A DNA stretch of 52,621 nucleotides. Source: SXOA01 sp051004015 (GTDB taxonomy: Bacteria; Planctomycetota; Planctomycetia; Pirellulales; Pirellulaceae). Position numbers and translations under genes: made by a program. The stretch covers positions 1-52,621 of the forward strand of contig JBPCKT010000071.1 of assembly GCA_051004015.1 (NCBI GenBank), read 5' to 3'. Position 1 is the stretch's first letter. Each line of letters opens with the position of its first letter. This document shows, piece after piece, positions 15,258 to 23,813 of this stretch. The notes under the pieces are model-generated. The model was given only the letters and a program-made list of their open reading frames with translations, had not been told where the DNA came from and ran no database searches.

Positions 15258-16643
15258 TCAAAACAGCTCCTCGATCACCTTCCCTTGATGCGCCATGAAG
15301 ACCGGCCGGTTTTGCGGGGTGTACATCGGCTTGGTCCGGTCGATGCCGAGTTTGGCGTAGATGGTGGCGGCGACGTCGTCGGGGAGGTAGGGGCGGTCGA
15401 GAACGTAGCCCCCTTCTTTGTCGGTGCGGCCGACGACCTGGCCGCCGGGGACTCCCCCGCCCGCGAAGGCGTGGGAGTAGCCGTGAGCCCAGTGGTCCCG
15501 CCCCTGGAACTTGTTGAGCCGCGGAGTGCGGCCGAACTCGGTGGCGAAGATGACGAGGGTTTCCGCCAGCAGGCCGCGTTGGTCCATGTCTTCAATCAGG
15601 GCCGCGAACGCCTGGTCGGTGCTCCCCATCATCTGCCACGAGCCGATGCCGTACCGCCCTTCGCCCCCTGCTTTGTCGCGGACCGTGCCGCAGGAGCCGC
15701 TGGTGTAAATCAGGTCGTGATGGTCCCAGTTCATGTTGAAGCCGCCGGGGGATTGCGGCGTCTCCGGCTCACGGACATCGACCGTGACGAACCGCACGCC
15801 CCGCTCGATGAGCCGCCGCCCCAGGAGGTAGCACTGCCCGCGATGGCCCCGGCCGTATTTTTCGCGCATCGCATTGGGCTCTTCGGAAAGCTGGAAGGCG
15901 CTGTGCGTGGCGCTGTTGGTCAGCATGTCCACCGTTTTTTCGCGGAGCGACTGCATCGATTCCAGCCGCCGGCCGGTGCCGCTGGTCACGCCGATATTCA
16001 GATTGCTCAGCAAGTCTCGCCGGTCGAGAAACCGCCGCTGGTCGATACCGGCGAGCAGGCCCAGATTGGGAACCTGCCACTTTGGGTCGGCGAGGTTCCC
16101 TTGCGTCTTGAAGACCTTGGTTTCCGGCGGCAGAAAACCCTGGCGGGTCATCGCGGCTTGCTCATGGTTCCCGGGAATCATGATGTACGGCGGCAGATAG
16201 TTGCACGCGGAGCCGAGCCGATGCGATACGACGCCGCCGATGTCCGGCATCTCAACCGGCCCGCTGGGGACTTCGCCGGAAAGGGCATACTGCGTCCCAT
16301 CCGGATGGCCGTTCACGCCCCCATCCTTGTGGTACATCGAACGAACCACCGTCAGCTTGTCTGCCACGCCAGCCGTCTTGGCCAGCAGCGACGTGAACTG
16401 CATCCCCGGCACCTTGGTGGCAATCATCCCATGCGGGCTGCGATGATCGGCAGGAATCTCCGGCTTGGGATCCCAGGTATCGATGTGCGACAGGCCTCCC
16501 TGCTCATAAACCAGGAGCACGCTCTTGGCCTTGGCTGCTTTCCCTTCGGAAGCGGCGCTGCCCAGGGAATTGGCGGCCCACAGCGAAAGCCCGCTGGCCA
16601 CTCCGATTCCCAGAAAGCTACGGCGCTGCAGTTGGGTGGTCAT
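15258..16643 (-). CDS. DUF1501 protein with twin-arginine-type leader
   Basis: 461 aa from MTTQLQRRSFLGIG at 16643, a Tat-like leader (RRSFLG). An ORF start 81 codons upstream lacks it. The mature part belongs to DUF1501, of the alkaline phosphatase/sulfatase superfamily fold: VLLVYEQGGLSHIDTWDPKPE near the start, YHKDGGVNGHPDGTQYALSG, GFNMNWDHHD and the C-terminal EFGRTPRLNKFQGRDHW block. In planctomycetes DUF1501 genes usually sit beside DUF1549/DUF1553 cytochrome-type genes; none is adjacent here, so it is a stand-alone copy. Substrate unknown; probably periplasmic. Confidence 0.85.
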   Translation of the reverse strand: MTTQLQRRSFLGIGVASGLSLWAANSLGSAASEGKAAKAKSVLLVYEQGGLSHIDTWDPKPEIPADHRSPHGMIATKVPGMQFTSLLAKTAGVADKLTVVRSMYHKDGGVNGHPDGTQYALSGEVPSGPVEMPDIGGVVSHRLGSACNYLPPYIMIPGNHEQAAMTRQGFLPPETKVFKTQGNLADPKWQVPNLGLLAGIDQRRFLDRRDLLSNLNIGVTSGTGRRLESMQSLREKTVDMLTNSATHSAFQLSEEPNAMREKYGRGHRGQCYLLGRRLIERGVRFVTVDVREPETPQSPGGFNMNWDHHDLIYTSGSCGTVRDKAGGEGRYGIGSWQMMGSTDQAFAALIEDMDQRGLLAETLVIFATEFGRTPRLNKFQGRDHWAHGYSHAFAGGGVPGGQVVGRTDKEGGYVLDRPYLPDDVAATIYAKLGIDRTKPMYTPQNRPVFMAHQGKVIEELF

Positions 16644-16775
16644 CGGTGAGAATTCGGCAGGTGGGAATAATCGGCAGGCACGCCCATTGTCGCCCGCCGC
16701 CGCGCCAGCGGCAAGCACAAAATCACTGCTTGCCCGCCTACCGGCAGTAGTTTGTCCGCCCCCCCTTTCAGGGAC

Positions 16776-16802
16776 TTGACGGACACTTAGTATTACTATA
16801 CA
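16776..16802 (+). promoter_or_regulatory. Possible promoter for the RNA at 16810-16985
   Basis: TTGACG at 16776-16781 and TATACA at 16797-16802 are spaced by 15 bases, slightly short for a housekeeping promoter. A second TATAAT stands at 16809-16814 without a good -35 box. The element points into the multi-hairpin stretch. Confidence 0.35.
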
Positions 16803-16809
16803 ATTGAGT

Positions 16810-16985
16810 ATAATCGGGCCGGCGAGAAACCGGCATGTTCTTTGACAAGTGAACGGAAGATTGTGAAAGTCAGGGAAAGGCTGCATGCCTCAGCCCGTAG
16901 GGTCGGCACTCCTAGCCCGTCCTGTGACCGTCTCCAGGGCTGAGAAGGCAAACCTCGACCTCGTTTTTGGGGGGATGTTGAAAAA
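16810..16985 (+). ncRNA. Candidate structured RNA (HEARO/omega-RNA-like)
   Basis: No protein is coded here, but hairpins follow one another on the plus strand. GCCGG/CCGGC at 16818-16834; GTTC/GAAC at 16837-16854; AGGC/GCCT at 16878-16890; and CAGCCC (16891-16896) pairing with GGGCTG (16937-16942) around an inner TAGGG/TCCTA hairpin (16898-16914). The conserved-looking GGGCTGAGAAGGC follows, then a GTTTTTGG run near 16973. The arrangement resembles HEARO/IscB-type omega RNA from memory only; no iscB gene is in the window, so it could be an orphan copy or another RNA. Strand and ends are uncertain. Confidence 0.35.
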
Positions 16986-17388
16986 CCCGGGGGGCCGAAG
17001 TCTGCAACTCGCGGACTGGTAAGGAGTTACGAACTGGCGATTAGGACATATTTCACCATGAGTGCGTGTTGCCCACCGCGACAACTCCGGGCATCAACCC
17101 CCGAGCGATGGAGTTTGAAGCGTGCAACTCCCTCGCTTACGCTGCGGAGTTGGTTTCCAAGGTTGGTAAGACTTAGGTCGATGCGAATCGGAGTAATTGG
17201 CTCCGGCGGCACCGCGGTTGGGGCGCTCCGATTGATGAATCAAGAATTGCGAGAAGATGCTGATTATGAATCAAGGTTTTTCTCCTAATGTATTGCTGAT
17301 TCATGACTTGCGTCGGGAGGTAGAGGCAGTCGCGGAGGTCGGCGAATCATGAATCAAATCACCCTGTCCGCGGAGGGCGACAAGCGAT
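16986..17388. other. Intergenic region with recurrent TGAATCA motifs
   Basis: No convincing gene. TGAATCA or its complement occurs at about 17234, 17269, 17298 and 17351, and GATTCA again just inside the glycosyltransferase end. The same motif recurs at about 46104-46245. A small plus-strand ORF (17058-17288) has no recognisable content. Confidence 0.4.
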
Positions 17389-18738
17389 TCATGGCCGGTG
17401 ACGCGGGACGCGGACGTGCGTGAGGTTGCGATAAAGTTCCACCGTCGCTTCGGCCGCATGGCGGATATCCCGCCGAGCGGCGACGGCGGCCCGGCCGGCG
17501 AGAGCGAGCTGCTGGCGGAGGTCTCGGTTGGTGAGCAACTCGTGGAGGCGCTCCGCCAGATGCTGCGGGTCTTCGGGGCGGTGCAACAGGCCGCCGCCGA
17601 GTTCCTGAAGCGTCTCGGGAAAGCTGCCGTGCTCCGGCTCCACGACGGGGACGCCGCTGGCGAGGGCTTCCAGGACGAAGATCCCTTTGGGTTCTTGATA
17701 AGTGGTGGGGACGGCCAGGACGTCAATCGATTGCAGAAATGCCAGCTTGCCGCGGCGGTCGACTTCGCCGATGTAGGTGAAGGCATCCTTCAGTCCAGCG
17801 GCACGCAATTTCGCAAAGGCCTCCTCCGCATACTGGCGATTCTGGCTTCCCAGCCAGCCAGCAATCCGCAGCTTGGCCTTTTCCAGGCCGGGCATTTGGC
17901 GGAGCAGGATGAAGGCGTCGGCCAGGACGTGTAGCCCTTTCTCGGGGGCGAGTCGGGCCAGATAGCCAACCGCCGGTTCCTGCTGACTTTTGACTCCTGA
18001 CTCCTGACCCCTGACCCCTTCTTCCTGGGCAAACTCCGCCGTCTCCACCCCGAGCGGCACGATGTGCATCTTCTCCCGCGGGATGGCCAGGTAGTTGGCC
18101 ATGAAGTCGGCATAGTACTTCGAGTTCACCACGAATGCCGCAACGTGCGGGACCAGGCGGCGGACTTCGGCCAGGGCCTGCGATTGGTAGGGTTCGGGAA
18201 GGTCGCGGAGAAAGATGTCGTCCCCTTGCAACGTGACGACGACTTGGGCCTTCATCCTTTCACGCAGCAGCGGGACGCAGCCGGCAGTGAGCATGTTGCT
18301 GAGATGAATCACGTCCGGCTCACCACTGGCGGCGAGCCACTCCACCAGCCGCTCGACCTCTTTTCGCTGAAAGCCTTCCCGCCCGAGGAGAACAGAGACG
18401 GCGAGGGCCCCCAAGTCTTTGGCCCTGGTCATCGAGCCATAACTCGTCGCCCAGCGAACTAGCCAGGGCTGATCGAGGGCCCGATCCATCCATCGCGGCA
18501 GCCAGCGGAAGAGGGGGATCTTCTGCTGGAGGTACATGTTGATGCCGCCAAAGAAAATCCGCCCCTGGCTCACATCCTGGGTGTCCGTTCGGATCGGCGT
18601 ATACAGCGGGACAAGTTGCACGTCATGCCCCAAGGCAATCAGGGCCTTGGCCAGGGCGTTGTCGTTCATGCAGCTGCCGCAGAACATGCCCCCTGCGCCG
18701 GAGGTGAGGTAGACGATTTTGAGCGAGGCGGGATGCAT
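17389..18738 (-). CDS. GT4-family glycosyltransferase
   Basis: 449 aa from MHPASLKIVYLTS at 18738; the in-frame start nine codons earlier is not needed. The GT-B fold is clear: an N-terminal Rossmann domain with GGMFCGSCMNDNALAKALIALGHDV, a hinge at VPLGVETAEF, and a C-terminal donor-binding domain with the EPKGIFVLEALASGVPVVEP motif, whose two Glu contact the nucleotide sugar. Role: sugar transfer in glycan or lipid synthesis at the cytoplasmic face. The linker carries GVRGQESGVKSQQE, coded by repetitive DNA (17983-18019) made of TGACTCC/TGACCCC units, a repeat that has entered the frame. The gene is divergent from the epimerase at 18802. Confidence 0.85.
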   Translation of the reverse strand: MHPASLKIVYLTSGAGGMFCGSCMNDNALAKALIALGHDVQLVPLYTPIRTDTQDVSQGRIFFGGINMYLQQKIPLFRWLPRWMDRALDQPWLVRWATSYGSMTRAKDLGALAVSVLLGREGFQRKEVERLVEWLAASGEPDVIHLSNMLTAGCVPLLRERMKAQVVVTLQGDDIFLRDLPEPYQSQALAEVRRLVPHVAAFVVNSKYYADFMANYLAIPREKMHIVPLGVETAEFAQEEGVRGQESGVKSQQEPAVGYLARLAPEKGLHVLADAFILLRQMPGLEKAKLRIAGWLGSQNRQYAEEAFAKLRAAGLKDAFTYIGEVDRRGKLAFLQSIDVLAVPTTYQEPKGIFVLEALASGVPVVEPEHGSFPETLQELGGGLLHRPEDPQHLAERLHELLTNRDLRQQLALAGRAAVAARRDIRHAAEATVELYRNLTHVRVPRHRP

Positions 18739-18801
18739 CGGGGGATGCTCTATGTTATCTCGCACCGGGCGGTGCGGTTAGAAGGTCAGAAAGGCTCCAT
18801 C

Positions 18802-19923
18802 ATGAAAATCGTCATTCCCGGCGGCAGTGGGCAGGTAGGAACGCTTCTGGCGCGGGCCTTCTCGGCTGATGGCCACCAGGTGGTGGTGCTCAGCCGGCGG
18901 GTGCGGCAAGCGCCGTGGAAAATGGTGCGATGGGATGGGGAAACGGTGGGAGATTGGAAGAAGGAAATCGATGGAGCGGACGTCGTGATCAATCTGGCGG
19001 GGCGGAGCGTCAACTGCCGGTATCACGCGGCAAATCGCAAGGCCATCGTGGATTCGCGGGTGAAATCGACGAGGGCCGTCGGAGAGGCAATTGCGACAGC
19101 CAAACGTCCGCCGCGGGTCTGGCTGCAGGCGAGCACGGCGACCATCTATGCCGATCGGTACGACGCGCCGAACGACGAGCGGACGGGCATCATCGGCGGT
19201 GATGAGTCGGGAGTTCCCAGCACCTGGCGATTTTCTATCGACGTAGCCAAGGCCTGGGAGAAAGCAGCGGAAGAGATAGAGACGCCTCAAACCCGTAAAG
19301 TCCTGCTCCGTTCGGCCATGACGATGAGCCCGGACCGGGGCGGTATTTTCGATACTCTGTTGGGGCTCGTCCGCCGCGGCCTGGGGGGAACCTGCGGCAG
19401 CGGACGGCAGTATGTGTCGTGGATTCATGAGCGGGACTTCGTCCGCGCGATTTACTGGCTGATCGAGCATGACATGGCGGGCGCGGTCAATCTCACCGCG
19501 CCCAATCCGCTGCCGAACGCCAATTTCATGCGAGCCATCCGCCGCGCTTGGGGAACTCGCATCGGACTGCCTGCATCACGCTGGATGCTGGAAATCGGAG
19601 CCGTTTTCCTGCGCACGGAAACCGAGCTGATCCTCAAAAGCCGCCGCGTGGTGCCGGGCAGGTTGTTGGAGGCGGGGTTTGAGTTTGAGTTTCCGACGTG
19701 GCCGGACGCGGCCGCGGAGTTGTGCGGGAGATGGAAGGAGCTGCGGCGGAGTTTGCAAGGAACTTCAGACCCTCACCCCGGCCCTCTCCCAAGGGGAGAG
19801 GGAGCAGGAAAAAACCGCCAGGCGGCCACTGCCGCCAACACAAAGCAAGCAATGACTCCGGCCGCGCGGCTGACGCCTCCTTCAAACACAATCGCCCCGT
19901 TGAAGGCGATGAAGAACATGTAG
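18802..19923 (+). CDS. TIGR01777-type NAD-dependent epimerase
   Basis: 373 aa from MKIVIPGGSGQVG at 18802; the Rossmann GGSGQVG motif begins at residue 7, and the longer ORF start adds 62 unlikely residues. An extended SDR protein of the YfcH-like family: VVINLAGRSVNCRY, the LQASTATIYAD segment in place of the usual YxxxK region, and the C-terminal DUF1731-like part (RRVVPGRLLEAGFEFEFPTWPDA). Natural function of the family is unclear. The last 55 residues, from SDPHPGPLPRGEGAG on, come from an inserted repeat and make the gene overlap the convergent gene at 19773 by 151 bases; the ancestral end was probably near 19760. Confidence 0.8.
   Translation: MKIVIPGGSGQVGTLLARAFSADGHQVVVLSRRVRQAPWKMVRWDGETVGDWKKEIDGADVVINLAGRSVNCRYHAANRKAIVDSRVKSTRAVGEAIATAKRPPRVWLQASTATIYADRYDAPNDERTGIIGGDESGVPSTWRFSIDVAKAWEKAAEEIETPQTRKVLLRSAMTMSPDRGGIFDTLLGLVRRGLGGTCGSGRQYVSWIHERDFVRAIYWLIEHDMAGAVNLTAPNPLPNANFMRAIRRAWGTRIGLPASRWMLEIGAVFLRTETELILKSRRVVPGRLLEAGFEFEFPTWPDAAAELCGRWKELRRSLQGTSDPHPGPLPRGEGAGKNRQAATAANTKQAMTPAARLTPPSNTIAPLKAMKNM
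19770..19803. repeat. Dispersed hairpin repeat (PHPGPLPRGEG type)
   Basis: CCCTCTCCC (19782-19790) pairs with GGGAGAGGG (19794-19802) over a three-base loop, preceded by CCCTCACCCCGG. When translated on the plus strand it gives DPHPGPLPRGEG, a signature of a repeat common in many bacterial genomes. It lies at the 3' ends of two convergent genes and could act as a terminator for both. Confidence 0.7.
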
Positions 19924-20303
19924 GCGTGCAGCGGCCAGTCGAGCCACGCGGGGCGGGAAGCGGTACTGAGCCAGCGCCAGGCAACGTCCGCCACCCACAC
20001 CGCCAGAAAGAGGTAGCTGAAGTAAATGCCGCCGCCGAACGCGAAGCCGAGCTGCTCCTGGGTCTGCTGAGCGGTGTCTTCGTATGCTGCCTGATGGCTG
20101 AATTGGTGGTAATAGCCGAATGCGGCGATCACGTGGGCGATGAACAGCCCGCAGCCAAGCGTCCAGACGATGCGGATAGCGTCATTCGCTTGTTTGGATT
20201 CCGCACCGCGACGGACGATCACCGCTGCCAGACAAACGACGTAGCAGGCCAGCGCCAGGCGGATCGTCCAGCGGGTGAGCAGCTCGCCGAAGGGGTCGGT
20301 CAT
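19773..20303 (-). CDS. Membrane protein of unknown function
   Basis: 176 aa starting MTDPFGELLTRWTIR. Hydrophobic helices are visible at about residues 13-30, 43-63, 90-110 and 125-165, with the conserved-looking GCGLFIAHVIAAFGYYHQFSH and FFIAFNGAIVFEGG. There is no enzyme motif. The last ten residues (APSPLGRGPG) are coded by the dispersed repeat at 19770-19803, so the natural C-terminus was probably shorter. It lies 81 bases downstream of the LRR gene on the same strand and may share its transcript. Confidence 0.6.
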   Translation of the reverse strand: MTDPFGELLTRWTIRLALACYVVCLAAVIVRRGAESKQANDAIRIVWTLGCGLFIAHVIAAFGYYHQFSHQAAYEDTAQQTQEQLGFAFGGGIYFSYLFLAVWVADVAWRWLSTASRPAWLDWPLHAYMFFIAFNGAIVFEGGVSRAAGVIACFVLAAVAAWRFFPAPSPLGRGPG

Positions 20304-20384
20304 GACGCGATGCCGCCATCGGGCGGGTATGCAGGAGGGAATTCCAACGTGGGTTTCAGGCGGCGGGACGTTTGCGGTGGCGAG

Positions 20385-21989
20385 CTATTGCGGCGGAGGC
20401 TTGTCGCTCTTCGCGCTGCCCTTGGCGCCAGGAATAGCTTTCGCCGTGAGCGCCGCCGCTGCCTCCGCTTTGGCCTTGGCGGTGAGGTCGGCGAGGTTGA
20501 GTGGAAAGATGGAGGTTTTGCCTTTGGGATGCACCACGCGGATGTTGGCCGGGAGTAGGGCGGCTTCCAATTGGGTCGCGCCGCTGGTGGAAATTCCTGG
20601 GCTGGGCAAAGTGATTCGGGTTTGGGTGACATCCAACTGCTGAAGGTGGGTAAAAGTGCATAGTTCAGGCACGGCATTGTCGTCAATGTCCGGGGACCCC
20701 AGCCCCAAACTGACGAGTTGTGTCAGGCGGGCCAGGAGTGAGACGGATTCGTTATCGATTGGCACTGCGGCCAGGTCCAGCAACCGAAGCTGGGGCGAAA
20801 CTTCGAGCTGCCACAAGAGCGTCGTGAACTCCGCCGGGGAAACCTCCAGTTGCCGCAAATGCAGCGACCGCACGCTCTTGACATCGGCAATGGCTCGGCA
20901 GGCTCCCGTGGTCAGCTTGCAGTTATAGATGCTCAAGGATTCCAGCGATTCGAGTTGGGCCAGGCTGGTCATAAATCCTTCGTCCAACAACATGCCGCTC
21001 AGCCGCAGCGTCCGCAAATTGCGGCAGCGGGAGAACCTGGCGAGGTCGCCGTCGTCGGCGGGCAAATCGGAGATGCTGAGGAGATGGACTTTCGGCAGGG
21101 CGGCGAGGGCCGAGAGCAGCTCGGGAGAAAGCGGCATCCGCTGGATGTAAACGGCCTCTACGTCGGTCAGGTCGGCGAGGAGGGGAATGTCCTGCTCGCG
21201 CCCCTTCCAATTCTCGGGCCGCAGCAGGAGGCGCATCCAGTTTGCGCCGTTGCGGGTATCCGGCCCGTAGGTGTTGGTTGGCAGAAGGCGGATGACCGCC
21301 GCCCGAAACCGCGAAGACGGCGCTGGGCGATGGGTTACCTGGGTCGAGGGCGCGCTCTGAATGAGGCTGTAGGCCTGCCGCAGCCTCTCCGCCCCCTCGG
21401 AAGAAATGTCGGTGCCGGTGATGTCCAGGCTCGAAAGCCCTGGCAGCTTGGCCAGGCGAGGGACCGAAGCATCCGTCAGCGGCGTGAACTGCAATTCCAG
21501 GTTGGTAAGGTTCTCCAGCTTTTCCACCCCCGCCAGGTCGGCATCGGTCAACTCGTTGAACGCCAGGTTCAGCCGGACGAGATTCTCCAACTCCCAGATT
21601 TGATGAAAGTCCGCGGACTTGAGCGAAGCATGGCTCAGGCGGAGCGTGGTCAATTGCGGGTAGTGCCGCAAGTCCCGCAAAATGGCAGCATCGACCGTGC
21701 AGTTGGGACCATTGCCGATCACGCCATTCAAATCAACCGCGGAGAAGTCACCCAGTAGCGCCAGGAAATACGCCTCTTCGGGGTCCGCCACGACCGTTAC
21801 GCTGCGGGTGGATCTGGCCCCGGCCGCCGAAATACGCCGATGCATCCGTTCAAAGGTGCGTGCCCGTCCGTCATTCCACGCAGCAATGCCAGCCGTAGTG
21901 ATCGCCGTCAGCACAATCAGGGCGTAACCGCGTTGCCCCCAACTCATGCCCCGATAGCGAGCTAACAAACTTTGCAGCAGAGGCGGCAT
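20385..21989 (-). CDS. Membrane-anchored leucine-rich-repeat protein
   Basis: 534 aa. An N-terminal hydrophobic segment (about residues 20-38, GYALIVLTAITTAGIAAW) should anchor it. From residue 90 on, LRR units are visible in two blocks: LTTLRLSHASLKSADF, LVRLNLAFNELTDADL, LTNLELQFTPLTDASV; then, after a spacer at about 205-265, LRTLRLSGMLLDEGF, LESLSIYNCKLTTGA, LRLLDLAAVPIDNES and LQQLDVTQTRI. The tail is Ala/Lys rich (AKAEAAAALTAKA). Such LRR proteins are common in planctomycetes and bind other proteins; no catalytic part is seen. Confidence 0.8.
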   Translation of the reverse strand: MPPLLQSLLARYRGMSWGQRGYALIVLTAITTAGIAAWNDGRARTFERMHRRISAAGARSTRSVTVVADPEEAYFLALLGDFSAVDLNGVIGNGPNCTVDAAILRDLRHYPQLTTLRLSHASLKSADFHQIWELENLVRLNLAFNELTDADLAGVEKLENLTNLELQFTPLTDASVPRLAKLPGLSSLDITGTDISSEGAERLRQAYSLIQSAPSTQVTHRPAPSSRFRAAVIRLLPTNTYGPDTRNGANWMRLLLRPENWKGREQDIPLLADLTDVEAVYIQRMPLSPELLSALAALPKVHLLSISDLPADDGDLARFSRCRNLRTLRLSGMLLDEGFMTSLAQLESLESLSIYNCKLTTGACRAIADVKSVRSLHLRQLEVSPAEFTTLLWQLEVSPQLRLLDLAAVPIDNESVSLLARLTQLVSLGLGSPDIDDNAVPELCTFTHLQQLDVTQTRITLPSPGISTSGATQLEAALLPANIRVVHPKGKTSIFPLNLADLTAKAKAEAAAALTAKAIPGAKGSAKSDKPPPQ

Positions 21990-22102
21990 GGAGGCTCAGT
22001 CCGGCAGAGAATTCGTCCGTTCCTTCTATCATGCCGAAAATGACTGCGAAAAACTAGATGGCAGAAGTTCGCAGAGATTCGACAGGCTCGGCGCGGGCTG
22101 CG

Positions 22103-22118
22103 ATTTCGGCCCCGAAAT
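22103..22118. promoter_or_regulatory. Perfect palindrome upstream of the ferritin-like gene
   Basis: ATTTCGG (22103-22109), two C bases, then CCGAAAT (22112-22118). It lies 48 bases before the ATG at 22167 in the divergent promoter region and could be an operator or a small hairpin. Confidence 0.4.
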
Positions 22119-22166
22119 TGCTCTTCCCGCGTTCATCCATTTCTCGTCCCCTCAGGAGACCCGCTC

Positions 22167-22640
22167 ATGAGCAAAGCTGCCGATTCTGGTGCCGCAACTT
22201 CCCGCGAGGACCTCATCCATCTGCTCAACGAAGACCTGGCTCGCGAGTACCAGGCGATTATCGCCTATGTCGTTTATTCGCAGGTCCTCCAAGGGGCCAA
22301 GTACATGACCATCGCCAAGGAATTGGAGGCCCACGCCCGAGAGGAACTTGCCCACGCGCTCATCATTTCCAAGCAGATCGATTACCTCGGCGGCATGCCG
22401 ACCACCACCCCCAAGGAAGTCAAGACTTCGGAAAAACCGGAGGACATGCTCCGCTTTGATTTGGAGAATGAGAGCGAGACCATCCAGCATTACCGCCAGC
22501 GGGTGAAGCAGTGCGAAGCCCTCCAGGAATACGCGATGGCGGAACAAATCCGCCAGATTCTCGTGCAGGAGCAAGAACACCAGATTGACCTGGCGACCGC
22601 ACTGGGGATCGACGTGCCGGACGTGAGCTTGCGGAAGTAG
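22167..22640 (+). CDS. Ferritin-like (bacterioferritin/DPS-type) protein
   Basis: 157 aa, the usual length of a bacterioferritin-type four-helix bundle. The metal-binding Glu/His residues fall in the expected places: LAREYQAIIAYVVYSQVL in helix A, EAHAREELAHALIISKQIDYLGG in helix B, ENESETIQHYRQRVKQC in helix C, and RQILVQEQEHQIDL in helix D. There is no haem-ligand Met to judge from. Role: iron storage or protection from peroxide in the cytoplasm. A CAGGAG site 12 bases upstream supports the start. It ends six bases before the convergent cytochrome gene. Confidence 0.85.
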   Translation: MSKAADSGAATSREDLIHLLNEDLAREYQAIIAYVVYSQVLQGAKYMTIAKELEAHAREELAHALIISKQIDYLGGMPTTTPKEVKTSEKPEDMLRFDLENESETIQHYRQRVKQCEALQEYAMAEQIRQILVQEQEHQIDLATALGIDVPDVSLRK

Positions 22641-22646
22641 CGGGTC

Positions 22647-23645
22647 CTACGACGACCGATAACCCTCGTGGCACTCCACGCAGGCCTTGCCGATGGCGGT
22701 CCCCGCGGAGCTGGCGGCGTCGAAGTTCTTGACCTTGGCGGCTTCCACGATGTCCTTGGCGGCCTTTTGCAATTTGACGCAGAAGGCTTTGTATTCGTCG
22801 GCGTCGGCGTCCTCCATGCCGTCCTTCGCGAGGACAGCGCCGATCGCGGCGATGATTTCAGCGTCGTGCGTCACCTTGTCGATGTTCGTCGTGAACTGCC
22901 CTTTGTCCGAGAGCAGCGGCTTGAGCTGGGGCTCGTAGATCCGCTCCAGATGCTGCATGAGCGGCGAGCGGTCGCAGACGCTGCTCCAGACGGCCTTGGC
23001 GTCGGCCTCTTTTCCTTGAAACGGCGAGCTGCCGCCAACAAGGTCCTGCAGTTCCGCCTTGCGGAGCTTGGCCTCCTGAAAGACCTGGCTGGTCCCCACC
23101 TTGGAGTTGGCCGCGGTCCGGGCGAAGACATCCCGCGCAGCGGGGGACTCTTTCTTCCAGCGCACCTCGCCGTCATACTCGCCGGCTATCGCAAACATCA
23201 TCGCCAGCATGCTGAAATCCCGTCGGGCCACCTTATACCCCTTGCCCGCGTAATCGCTGGGGGTGGTCACTTCCACGTCAATGAGCTTCTTGAGCTCCTT
23301 GACTTCATCTTCAATCGTCTGGCCGGAAATAATGACCGACCAGCCCGAGCCCGCCAGGCCGCCGGTATTTCCCGCCGCCGGGGTTGTTGTGCCTCCCGGC
23401 GTCGCCGCCGTCACCGTGGGTGCCGCCTTCCCCAAATCCGCCGGCCGCGCGCCGACCAGACCGTCCTTGAAAGCGTCTGGATAAAAGACGTCTCCCTTTT
23501 TCTCAAATTTCGGAGGTTGAGCCCGCTTGATTGTCTTAGCGGGCTTTCCCTTTTGCTGCGCTCCGAGGAAAGGCGCGGTCACAAGAGCAGCCAAGGCAAC
23601 CAGAGCGATGGACAGGCCGCGATGACGGAAAAAGTGGAGGGGCAT
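22647..23645 (-). CDS. Cytochrome c'-like protein with C-terminal haem motif
   Basis: 332 aa with a signal peptide (about residues 1-29). The only haem motif is CVECH six residues from the C-terminus, as in cytochrome c'-type four-helix proteins. Residues about 30-110 are basic, then a Gly/Thr/Pro-rich linker. The helical part (residues about 110-332) includes DYAGKGYKVARRDFSMLAMMFAIAGEYDGEVRW and DADADEYKAFCVKLQKAA. Expected place: periplasm. Redox partner unknown. Position beside a ferritin-like gene (convergent) is noted but does not imply a shared transcript. Confidence 0.7.
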   Translation of the reverse strand: MPLHFFRHRGLSIALVALAALVTAPFLGAQQKGKPAKTIKRAQPPKFEKKGDVFYPDAFKDGLVGARPADLGKAAPTVTAATPGGTTTPAAGNTGGLAGSGWSVIISGQTIEDEVKELKKLIDVEVTTPSDYAGKGYKVARRDFSMLAMMFAIAGEYDGEVRWKKESPAARDVFARTAANSKVGTSQVFQEAKLRKAELQDLVGGSSPFQGKEADAKAVWSSVCDRSPLMQHLERIYEPQLKPLLSDKGQFTTNIDKVTHDAEIIAAIGAVLAKDGMEDADADEYKAFCVKLQKAAKDIVEAAKVKNFDAASSAGTAIGKACVECHEGYRSS

Positions 23646-23813
23646 AAGTCGGAGGCCTTACGGAACGGATGGAAGGACAACTTCAATTATCTACCGCTAG
23701 TCCAGGGCACGCAATCGACTTTCGACGGCATGGAGCGTTTTTGTCTCGCCGCTGTTCTGCCCCGACGCGTAAGAGTAAAATCACCACTGCATTGCGCGGT
23801 AGGTAGTATGTAC

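Noticed and set aside
15285..16649. 454-aa plus-strand ORF opposite the DUF1501 gene
   Set aside because: Antisense shadow; composition and lack of motifs argue against it.
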